Assembly: GCA_965651265.1 (NCBI GenBank) | Contig: CBFGRV010000002.1 | Span: forward strand, 1-64,000 | Direction of reading: 5' to 3' | Length of the DNA stretch: 64,000 bases | Source: CBFGRV01 sp965651265 | Lineage (GTDB): Bacteria > Bacteroidota > Rhodothermia > Rhodothermales > VXPQ01 | Part shown: piece after piece, positions 8,604 through 16,081 of the stretch | Numbering within the stretch: position 1 is the stretch's first letter | How the letters are laid out: every line of letters begins with the position of its first letter | Translations under genes and position numbers: made by a program | Notes under the pieces: model-generated | What the model saw: the letters and a program-made list of their open reading frames with translations, nothing else | Database searches by the model: none | Told to the model about the DNA's origin: nothing

Positions 8604-10586
8604 CTACGAGTTGGATTGCTGTAGTTCCTGCTCGGCCGGCGTGGACAACTCGCAAACCACGCGCGTACCCTGCGTCTTGCGCCGTGCCACAACGAGTGTG
8701 CCGCCGATCGTCTGCGCCCGGTATTTCATCGTTCGAAGCCCCAGCCCGGAGCTCTGCGGGTCGATCGTCTCCGGAAGCCCGATTCCGTCATCCGCCACGG
8801 AAAGAACGGTGCGTCCATTTCTCGTGGCGAGCGACACCTCGATCATGGACGGTTTCGCATGGCGGACGGCGTTGTTCACGGCCTCCTGCGCTACCCGATA
8901 TATGTGGAGGGCAATTTCTGGATCTTGTATCGGCCGATATCCGGAAGTCTTGAGTCGGCACGAAATGCCGTAAACCCCCTCGACGTGGGAACGCAGTCGC
9001 TGGAGGGCGGCCTCGAGGCCGTTTTCTTCCAGTTCCACCGGAAGCAGCAGCTTACTGAGGCTGCGCGTATGGTCGATGGCCTCTTCGACGAGGTCCGTGA
9101 TCTCAGCCGCCTCGTGTGCCGATTCGCTCCCCTCCGCCTCCAGGATTTGCGCGAGCGTCTTGCTCAAGAAGCCGATGCCCGTCAATAGCTGTCCCAGCCC
9201 GTCGTGCAGATCGCGGCCGACGCGTTTGCGTTCGCGTTCACCGGCCTTGAGTATCTCCCTCTCCAAAAGCCGTTGCTCCGTGATGTCGTGCAGCACGCCG
9301 AAAACGCGGTCCTGGTCGTCATCCCGCCGGTGGTTGAACTCCAGCTCGGCCACGCGCTCCTCGCCGTTCGGCCGGATGATCCGGAATTCGCCCGACCACG
9401 CTTCCCCGGGCCGGCTCGATGCGAAATGTTGCCATACCCGCCGGCGATCTTCGGGATGGATCAGGCGCGCGATCGCAGGTAGCGTGGGCGAAAACTCCCA
9501 CTTTGCGACGCCGAAAATTCGATAGGTCTCGTCGGACCAGAGCTGCTGGAGCGTGCCGGGGGTCCAGCTCCAGCTTCCCAGATGGGCGATCCGCTCGGCC
9601 TCCTTGAGGAGGGACTCGCTCGTCCGCAGTGCCCGTTCCGCCTCGAGGCGCTCCTGGATCTCGTGCCGCAGCATGCGGTTGCTCTGCTCGAGTTCCAGCG
9701 TCCGCTCGGCCACCTGACGCTTCAGCTCTGCCCGAGCGCCGCGCTCCATCCGATCCCGCTCGATGGCGATGCCTGCAATCTGAGCGGCCATATCGATGAT
9801 GCGGTACTCATCCTCATCCGGCTGGGTCGGGGTCAGATGGAAGAAGGCGAGCCCTCCAACTGCGCCTCTTCCCTTCGACAGGACGGGGATCGTCCAGCAT
9901 TGATCGTACGGAAACAGGGGTCCCCACGAGCCTTCCGCAAGCGACTGGATCAGAAATCGCTCGCGCGCAGGCACGTCGAGGGCGTCCGGCATCGGGAATC
10001 GGTCGGACCAAGCCGACTCGACGGCCTCGCGTTCATCCTTCGACAGTCCCGGCGAAATGAGTGGCCGCAGCAGCCTTCCATCGCGATCGAGCACGGCCAG
10101 CGCGACGGCACAATTCACCATCTGTGCCTCGAGAAAGCTGGCGATCGTATCGAGTGTATCGAGAAGCGGCTTCCCCCGCGCCACGAGCTCCAGGAGGCTC
10201 TTTTGACCGAGCTGCAGCTCCGCGAGGCGTCGGTGCTCGGAGATGTCCCGTGCGATGGCCTCCAACGCCCGGAATCCTCCATCCCTCCACACGATGTGCA
10301 CTTGCTGGCCGAGCCAGACGGTTCCTCCATCCGCCGCCTTGACGGGTATCTCTTCGTACGCGGCCTCCTGACGCTGGCGGATCTGCCGCCGATACCGTGC
10401 GACGACAAGCGCAGAGCTACCCGGAGCAACCAGATCGAGCACGCGTTGCCCGATCAGCTGGTCTGGTTTGTACCCGAGAACGAACTCGACGGCGGGATTC
10501 ACATAGGAAATTCGCCCTGCGCGATCGACTTGATAGATGAGGTCGCTGGCTGAATCTATCAGCGAGCGAAAGGCTTCGAGCTCCAT
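8604..10586 (-). CDS. PAS-GAF-PAS histidine kinase of the NarX/DegS (HisKA_3) type
   Basis: Protein of 660 residues with no clear membrane helix, so probably cytoplasmic. Domains in order: a PAS domain (about 5-125, starting SASDLIYQVDRAGRISYVN), a GAF-like domain (about 140-280), a coiled coil, a second PAS/PAC domain (about 330-440, WSWTPGTLQQLWSDETYRIFGV), then the HisKA_3 dimerisation helix with phospho-acceptor His461 in RDLHDGLGQLLTG. It ends with an HATPase domain (VAQEAVNNAVRHAK, DDGIGL, SGLGLRTM). Proteins of this class phosphorylate NarL-type regulators, matching the gene immediately downstream. The signal, perhaps redox or a small molecule sensed by PAS/GAF, cannot be read from sequence. 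Confidence 0.94.
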   Translation of the reverse strand: MELEAFRSLIDSASDLIYQVDRAGRISYVNPAVEFVLGYKPDQLIGQRVLDLVAPGSSALVVARYRRQIRQRQEAAYEEIPVKAADGGTVWLGQQVHIVWRDGGFRALEAIARDISEHRRLAELQLGQKSLLELVARGKPLLDTLDTIASFLEAQMVNCAVALAVLDRDGRLLRPLISPGLSKDEREAVESAWSDRFPMPDALDVPARERFLIQSLAEGSWGPLFPYDQCWTIPVLSKGRGAVGGLAFFHLTPTQPDEDEYRIIDMAAQIAGIAIERDRMERGARAELKRQVAERTLELEQSNRMLRHEIQERLEAERALRTSESLLKEAERIAHLGSWSWTPGTLQQLWSDETYRIFGVAKWEFSPTLPAIARLIHPEDRRRVWQHFASSRPGEAWSGEFRIIRPNGEERVAELEFNHRRDDDQDRVFGVLHDITEQRLLEREILKAGERERKRVGRDLHDGLGQLLTGIGFLSKTLAQILEAEGSESAHEAAEITDLVEEAIDHTRSLSKLLLPVELEENGLEAALQRLRSHVEGVYGISCRLKTSGYRPIQDPEIALHIYRVAQEAVNNAVRHAKPSMIEVSLATRNGRTVLSVADDGIGLPETIDPQSSGLGLRTMKYRAQTIGGTLVVARRKTQGTRVVCELSTPAEQELQQSNS

Positions 10587-10707
10587 CGGCTCCAGATCCC
10601 GGAGAGGTATTCATTCCCTCCAAGAATCGGCGGTCCCCCTGCGAAGTTAACCGGCCGCCGTGGCCGTGAGACGGCTCAGGTGACCGGCAGGCGCGCCGGC
10701 CTGACCC

Positions 10708-11622
10708 TCAGTTGACCAGTGCCTCGTAATCGGATGTGTGGGCCGGGTCGAGGCGCGTAAGCAAATCGTAGGCCTCCGAGCCGCGCGACCACCCTTCGAA
10801 GATGTCCGGCAGCTCGTCATATTTGGCCGAGAAGAACAGATCGAGCACGTACTGGCGGGACACGTCGTCGAAAAGATCGTCGAGCGAGCGCAAGACCTCG
10901 AGAACCGACTCACGTGCGGCCTCCGTGTCCGTCACGAATCGATCCAGCCCGTTGAAGTGATAATCGAAATACGCCCGTCTCAGCGGTTCGAAGCGTGGAT
11001 CCATGAGCTGCGTCACCAGCGCTTCGCGACTTCGGTCGGAGCCCACCTCCGCCCACCCTGTGGCCGCCTGCGATCGCGCCCGCTCGGCGATGCGGCGCGC
11101 CTGTCTGAAGTATGGAGTGCCCCCTTCAAGCCCGAACGTGTCATAGTCGTAGCCCAACATGACGTAGGCATAGTAATCCAGCACAGAGGTCAGCGGATCG
11201 TACAGCTCGAGGTTGAACACGAGCGGCTGGCCCTGGGCATAATTGAACTGCCAGTTCTCGTCGTTGAATCGCACGACTACGGTGTGCTGCGTCGTGTTGT
11301 AAATCGGCCGCCGAAGCGCAACCACCAGGCGGGCCCGGAAGCTGGTCAGCGACAAGGCCTCCGTCATGATGATTTGCAGGGTACACTCGATGCGTTCATT
11401 CGGGCGATATCGATGATCCGTCCAGGAACGCTTGTTGATGTATTCCTCCACACGCTGCTCGAGCTCCCTCAGAAAGGTGAAGTCCGAGCCGGTCAAATTG
11501 CTGTAGTTGACCGAGACGGAGCATTCAAACTCCTGCGCGTTCGATGGGCGAGGCGCTGCAAGCACGAGGACTGCAGCGGTGAAGAAGGAGGCTAGCAACC
11601 GAGACCAGCGAATCATGCGCAT
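10708..11622 (-). CDS. porD: PorD-like protein (DUF4835), type IX secretion-associated
   Basis: Protein of 304 residues with a signal peptide ending at PSNAQ. The mature part begins EFECSVSVNYSNLTGSDFTFLRELEQRVEEYINK and contains WTDHRYRPNERIECTLQI, ALRRPIYNTTQHTVVVRFND and LLDYYAYVMLGYDYDTF-like stretches, the pattern of the DUF4835 family. The Porphyromonas member is PorD, an envelope protein required for type IX secretion. Its exact role is unresolved. The gene is divergent from a PorV-like barrel gene starting at 11761. No other T9SS gene is in the window, and the subtilase nearby lacks an obvious T9SS C-terminal signal. Confidence 0.85.
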   Translation of the reverse strand: MRMIRWSRLLASFFTAAVLVLAAPRPSNAQEFECSVSVNYSNLTGSDFTFLRELEQRVEEYINKRSWTDHRYRPNERIECTLQIIMTEALSLTSFRARLVVALRRPIYNTTQHTVVVRFNDENWQFNYAQGQPLVFNLELYDPLTSVLDYYAYVMLGYDYDTFGLEGGTPYFRQARRIAERARSQAATGWAEVGSDRSREALVTQLMDPRFEPLRRAYFDYHFNGLDRFVTDTEAARESVLEVLRSLDDLFDDVSRQYVLDLFFSAKYDELPDIFEGWSRGSEAYDLLTRLDPAHTSDYEALVN

Positions 11623-11760
11623 CGGAAACGCTCACACCATAAGACATGCAGGGGCTGCTACCGGCTTGAAGCCCCGGCTGTTTCAGGTTCGTGCAGGGGG
11701 ATTTTGCCGATTCTCCGATGCGACAGGTTATATCCGGGCAGGGTTCTGTGTCTTTGTAAT

Positions 11761-12657
11761 ATGGATGATGCAAGATCCCTGCTTTGTGGCTCGGCGTACG
11801 ATCGATCTCGCGAATCGCTGGATGCCGCGCGTCCTCTGCGCGTTCGGCTTCTATGGGCCTTCATAGCCGCCCTTGTGGGAGCCGCCGCGCCAGCTTCGCT
11901 GGAGGCGCAGCATCTGGGCGGAGCGCGCGAGGTGGCCCTTGCGCGGGCGACGACGGCGGTGATCGGCCTGGACGCCTTCTGGGGCAATCCCGCTGCAAGC
12001 TCGACATCCGACCGGACCGGCTTCGGCATGGATGTCGCACAGCTCTATGGGATGCCGGAGCTCCGCAGCGGCTCGGTGCACCTGAGCGCCCCGCTTCTCA
12101 GCACGGCCGTCACGCTCGGCGGGAGCACGTTCGGATTTGAGCTCTTTCGGCAGACGACTCTCTCGATGGGCGTCGCACGGGCCTTTCGGCCTGGTACCTT
12201 CCGGAGGATGCACGTCGGTGCCCGCCTGCAGGAGACGCTGGTGCAGATCGAGCGGTATGGCGGCCTGGCATACACAACCGCATCGGCAGGACTGATTCTC
12301 CCGGTAAGCGAAGGAATCGCACTCGGCGCCTCGGCGACAAATCTGATAGCAATCGGACGGGTCGCACGTGCGGAGGCCGAGCGCTCGATAGCGATGGGCA
12401 TTAGCTATCGTGAAGGCGCGAGGTTGACGATCGCCGCCGACGTCCTCAAGGAAGTTCGGTCTCCCGCGGCCGGTCGAGTGGGAATAGAGGTGAGGCCCGT
12501 GCGGGTGCTGGCCCTACGTGGCGGTTTGACACTGGATCCGCCGCGGTATTCGACCGGTGTCGGCCTGCAGCTCAACCACCTCGAACTGGATTTCGCCGCC
12601 GAGTGTCATCACGCCCTGGGCTGGTCGACATTCTTCTCGCTGGGGATTCATTGGTAG
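11761..12657 (+). CDS. PorV/PorQ-like (FadL-type) outer-membrane beta-barrel protein
   Basis: Protein of about 298 residues from the ATG at 11761; an in-frame upstream extension has no better start. A signal sequence (RVRLLWAFIAALVGAAAPASLEAQ region) is followed by GAREVALARATTAVIGLDAFWGNPAA. This corresponds to the N-terminal G-A-R-x-[AG]-[ML]-[AG]-x-A-x-x-A-x-x-x-D-x-x-A-x-x-x-N-P-A-x pattern of PorV/UPF0164-type barrels. Alternating hydrophobic strands continue to a terminal aromatic residue (SLGIHW), as expected for an outer-membrane barrel. Because it sits opposite porD, a link to type IX secretion or envelope transport is plausible but inferred. Confidence 0.65.
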   Translation: MDDARSLLCGSAYDRSRESLDAARPLRVRLLWAFIAALVGAAAPASLEAQHLGGAREVALARATTAVIGLDAFWGNPAASSTSDRTGFGMDVAQLYGMPELRSGSVHLSAPLLSTAVTLGGSTFGFELFRQTTLSMGVARAFRPGTFRRMHVGARLQETLVQIERYGGLAYTTASAGLILPVSEGIALGASATNLIAIGRVARAEAERSIAMGISYREGARLTIAADVLKEVRSPAAGRVGIEVRPVRVLALRGGLTLDPPRYSTGVGLQLNHLELDFAAECHHALGWSTFFSLGIHW

Positions 12658-12672
12658 AGCCCTTCGAGAAGG

Positions 12673-14721
12673 ATGGTCGCACAGCTTCTTCTATCCATGT
12701 TTGTCGTGGCCGGCGCGTTGGGATCCGGCGGCGCTTTCTTGCAAGAGACGCCGTCCGACACCACGGACCGGCAGGGATCCGATACTCTCGGGGATGCAGT
12801 CCCGGACGTGTTCCAGGAAAGGCTGGATCTCGGAGCATTGGAATTATTGACGGAAGATGATGTCGCTGCGTCCGAGGGCGGCTCGGAATTGCTGACTGCG
12901 GAACGCGAGAGAATCGATGAGCTTGCCTCGTGGAAGGTCGACGTAAACCGCGCGACCGAGGAGGAGCTCGAGAGCATACCCGGCATCTCAGCGGAGGAGG
13001 CCATCCGCATCGTCGCGTATCGGAAACGCCACGGTCGAATCGATTCGCTTTCGGATCTCGAAGAGACCGGCTTGTCGAGATCTACGATCGCTGCGGCATC
13101 TCCCTTCCTGATGATTCAGCGCTCTCGCCGGCTCCCTGTGCGCGCAGAGATCGTGCAGCGATGGTCACGCCGGTGGCCCCGTTCGGCAGGCTATCGACAG
13201 GATACGACTCGAACCCGGTATCTCGGCGATCCGAATGCGCTCATGACACGGCTGAGGGTTGCGCTCGGCCGGCGGGTTCGTCTCGGGCTTACACTGGACA
13301 AGGATGCCGGGGAACCCCTCTACTCCCCCTTCTCCTCATTCGACCTGGGGCACGACTTCGCCGCCGGCTATCTTGCCATCGAAGATGTCGGACCCATCCG
13401 GCGATTGGTGATCGGCGATTTCACGGTGAACACGGGGGAAGGTTTGAATCTCGGCCAAGGGAGCTCCATGCGAATGGGCACACCCACTACTCGTTCACGG
13501 GAGAGCCTTCGACCATTCACCTCCTCCAGCGAGTACGGTTACTTCCGTGGAATCGCCGTGCATACGAAAGGCATCGCGGGCATCCGTCTGACGGGCTTCG
13601 TCTCGCGGCGCGGTCGCGATGCCCGATTCGATGAAGCGGCAGGTGTCTGGAACTTCCGGGAGACGGGCCTTCACCGCACGGAGACCGAGCGTGGACGCCG
13701 CCTGCTAGGCACCGAGGTCACAGCGGGATGGGTTCTCGGCTTCCATGGCCGTCGTGTCCGCCTGGGAACGGCCGGCAGCGTGACGCGCCGATCGGTTCCG
13801 GGGCAAAGCATTGATAGCGCGTCCAACTACAGCGTACATGTAGGATGGATTGGACGAGCGTACGCCCTCACCACGGAGCTTGCCACTCGAGATCAGGGCC
13901 CACCGGCACTATCGGGTACGCTTGTCCTCCATCCGATGACCGATCTCGAGTGGTGGCTCACTGCGGTGCGCGCCGGTGCTTTCGGCGCGGCCCCTCACGC
14001 GGCACTGGGAGTGGATGGATCGGGTCTTGGGCGGCGAGAAGAGATCTACTCCTCAGGATTCCGGTTGCGCAGGCCGACCTGGAGCGTGTTGCTGAGTTCG
14101 CGATGGCGATCGACCGCGGATCATCCCCTCGAAGGACCCTCTAGAGTAACGAGCGGCAGCCTCGAGATGAGGCTCACGCCCTGGCTGATCTTCCGCCTCC
14201 GCGGCGGGCATTATCGGGACGAGCCTTTACGATCCTGCAGCGACGGCACTCGAACGATCCGGTGCAGCGCAGTGTCACGCCGGCGCTCCGTGCGCCTACA
14301 GGTCGATTACGTGCATAGTGCGGCACTACGTCATCGATTTCAGATCGAGGTCTCCGATGGAGCGACCGAGGCCGGACCGCGCCGGCGCGGCTTCGCGGCC
14401 TACAAAGACATCCGGTGGCGGCCAGCTAGGCAACTTCAGGTTGACGGCCGCCTGATGTTTTTCGAGGTGGCGGATTTCTCGGCTCGGATCTATTCCTATG
14501 AAAACGATCTCCTGTACTCTTTCAGCGCTCCGGTTCTCTCGGGTAGAGGTAGACGCGGGTACGTGTTGATGAGTCTCGGGCCCGTCGACGGTGTTACTTT
14601 GCAGCTCAAATATGCCTTCAGTAGCTACGAGGACGTGCGGTCGGTCGGGTCGGGACTGGACACCGTGGATGGACCGGTCAGACGCGACATTCGCGTACAG
14701 ATTCGATGGAAGATCGGCTAG
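12673..14721 (+). CDS. Exported helix-hairpin-helix protein with probable outer-membrane barrel
   Basis: Protein of 682 residues starting 15 nt after the preceding gene, so likely co-transcribed. A signal peptide (about 1-23) and an acidic linker precede a ComEA-type helix-hairpin-helix segment (about 93-145) with VDVNRATEEELESIPGIS and RIDSLSDLEETGLS. The remaining 530 residues consist of amphipathic strands separated by Gly/Asp turns and end VQIRWKIG, which suggests a beta-barrel. Proteins with this HHH-plus-barrel layout occur widely in Bacteroidota without a known role. DNA uptake is suggested by analogy to ComEA but is not demonstrated. Confidence 0.7.
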   Translation: MVAQLLLSMFVVAGALGSGGAFLQETPSDTTDRQGSDTLGDAVPDVFQERLDLGALELLTEDDVAASEGGSELLTAERERIDELASWKVDVNRATEEELESIPGISAEEAIRIVAYRKRHGRIDSLSDLEETGLSRSTIAAASPFLMIQRSRRLPVRAEIVQRWSRRWPRSAGYRQDTTRTRYLGDPNALMTRLRVALGRRVRLGLTLDKDAGEPLYSPFSSFDLGHDFAAGYLAIEDVGPIRRLVIGDFTVNTGEGLNLGQGSSMRMGTPTTRSRESLRPFTSSSEYGYFRGIAVHTKGIAGIRLTGFVSRRGRDARFDEAAGVWNFRETGLHRTETERGRRLLGTEVTAGWVLGFHGRRVRLGTAGSVTRRSVPGQSIDSASNYSVHVGWIGRAYALTTELATRDQGPPALSGTLVLHPMTDLEWWLTAVRAGAFGAAPHAALGVDGSGLGRREEIYSSGFRLRRPTWSVLLSSRWRSTADHPLEGPSRVTSGSLEMRLTPWLIFRLRGGHYRDEPLRSCSDGTRTIRCSAVSRRRSVRLQVDYVHSAALRHRFQIEVSDGATEAGPRRRGFAAYKDIRWRPARQLQVDGRLMFFEVADFSARIYSYENDLLYSFSAPVLSGRGRRGYVLMSLGPVDGVTLQLKYAFSSYEDVRSVGSGLDTVDGPVRRDIRVQIRWKIG

Positions 14722-14787
14722 AGCCACTCCTCGCGAACCGGACTCCATCCATTTGGTCTAAGACACCCCGCGTGAACCGGCATCTGT

Positions 14788-15192
14788 ATGACCATGCCTT
14801 CCTCCCCTCAAGCTCGCATCCTGGCGATCGAAGATAATACCGATACGCAGGTACTCCTTCGGTACCTCCTACGCTCGCGATACGACATCGAGATCGTGCC
14901 CCACGTAGACGACGCACTCGATGCCGCGGCGTCGAACGAATATGACCTGTTTCTTCTCGACATCAATCTCGGCGAGGAGCGGACCGGCATCGATCTGCTC
15001 CACGAGCTGCGGAAACTGGAGCGCTATCGGGATACGCCGGCCGTTGCGCTGACGGCTTATGCCATGCCCGGCGACAAGGAGCGCCTCGAACAGGCCGGCT
15101 TCACCGGCTACTTGAGCAAGCCCTTCACACGGAAGGAGCTGCATGGGGTCATCGAGGAAATGTTGAACAGGGAGAGGTCGACGGGTGAATAG
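14788..15192 (+). CDS. Single-domain response regulator (CheY-like)
   Basis: Protein of 134 residues, a stand-alone receiver: acidic pocket E15-D16, phospho-acceptor Asp58 (LFLLDINLG), Thr in the ALTAYA segment and Lys near 111 in GYLSKPFT. No output domain follows. It could be a phosphotransfer intermediate for the hybrid kinases in the window, or act by protein-protein contact. The start could equally be the second Met two codons downstream. Confidence 0.93.
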   Translation: MTMPSSPQARILAIEDNTDTQVLLRYLLRSRYDIEIVPHVDDALDAAASNEYDLFLLDINLGEERTGIDLLHELRKLERYRDTPAVALTAYAMPGDKERLEQAGFTGYLSKPFTRKELHGVIEEMLNRERSTGE

Positions 15193-15330
15193 GCGCGCAC
15201 GGCTCAGAAGTCGTGACGATCTTGTGCCTTCCTTCTGAATGCTGGCATTTTAGGAAGATAGACTTTTCGAATCTCGGCGCGGGGAGGTACCTTGTTTTGG
15301 ATCGGTACCCTTGATCTCTTTCACCCAGTG

Positions 15331-15591
15331 ATGCCGCACCAGACGAAGCAGTGGAAGCCCACCCGCCCTGCGCACCTATCCGATCCTGCTTCGTTCGACC
15401 CTGAATCGCGCGTGCTCATGGTCGACTTCCGTAGCGGCGAGGCGGTAATTCGCCATCCGCAGTTGAGGGTCCTCATCGAGGGCGGCTGGTCGGTCGAGAG
15501 TGCCGTGCCGTATTGTGAAGATGCGGACGACGTCAAGCTGCTCGTCGTGCTTCGCCGGAAGGCCGGCGATGAATACCTGACCGCCGACTAA
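15331..15591 (+). CDS. Small hypothetical protein
   Basis: Predicted protein of 86 residues from ATG at 15331; a TTG at 15292 would add 13 residues. The C-terminal half (VLMVDFRSGEAVIRHPQLRVLIEGGWSV, then VKLLVVLRRK) looks like a compact alpha/beta fold, and coding bias matches neighbours. It ends 19 nt before the convergent gene at 15611. No family recognised. Confidence 0.55.
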   Translation: MPHQTKQWKPTRPAHLSDPASFDPESRVLMVDFRSGEAVIRHPQLRVLIEGGWSVESAVPYCEDADDVKLLVVLRRKAGDEYLTAD

Positions 15592-15610
15592 GGCAAGCCT
15601 GCCCCGGAAG

Positions 15611-15982
15611 TTAGTTCGAGCAGATCGACTTCAGCACCTTTCGCCGGCTGACTAGCTTTTCGTGCCAGGCATCGGGGCCGATGGCCACGTCATCCAGGAA
15701 GTACTCCCAGTGGTCGACCGTGTCTTCATTGACCACCACCGGAGTGTCCAGGTGGGCGATGCGCTTCAACTCAGGAGACATCCCCATCTGATGTACGAAG
15801 GTGATCTTGCAATCGCCGCTTCTGGTTTCCTTGACGGAAAGCCAGTTGTCGCCACAAACATGGCACGTATAGAAGCGCGATTCCTGCTCGTCACCGATGA
15901 GATTCGACTCATCCTGGTCTACAACGACATCCATCGGCACCATGCTGTAGCTGCCGCACGCTTTGCACTGTAGCTTCTCCAT
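15611..15982 (-). CDS. Zinc-ribbon-like protein of unknown function
   Basis: Protein of 123 residues starting at the ATG before EKLQC. Two CxxC pairs, CKAC (about 6-9) and CHVC (about 40-43), should bind one zinc as a ribbon. The remainder contains GDNWLSVKE, HQMGMSPELKRIAHL and DHWEYFLDDVAIGPDAWHEKL. The layout resembles small zinc-binding regulators or adaptors, but I do not recognise a named family. Transcribed alone, convergent to the small gene ending at 15591. Confidence 0.75.
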   Translation of the reverse strand: MEKLQCKACGSYSMVPMDVVVDQDESNLIGDEQESRFYTCHVCGDNWLSVKETRSGDCKITFVHQMGMSPELKRIAHLDTPVVVNEDTVDHWEYFLDDVAIGPDAWHEKLVSRRKVLKSICSN

Positions 15983-16081
15983 CAGCAAGAGACCGTCTAT
16001 TCGTAGCGCACACTCGCGAATGTACCGTCCAGGTCACTATAAGTTCGACTGACGCCAACTGCAAGGCACGCCGGGCGGACC

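Noticed and set aside
7882..8973. 363-codon plus-strand ORF over the response regulator and kinase genes
   Set aside because: It is antisense to two genes with clear domains, has no recognisable domain and shows the composition expected of a high-GC shadow frame.
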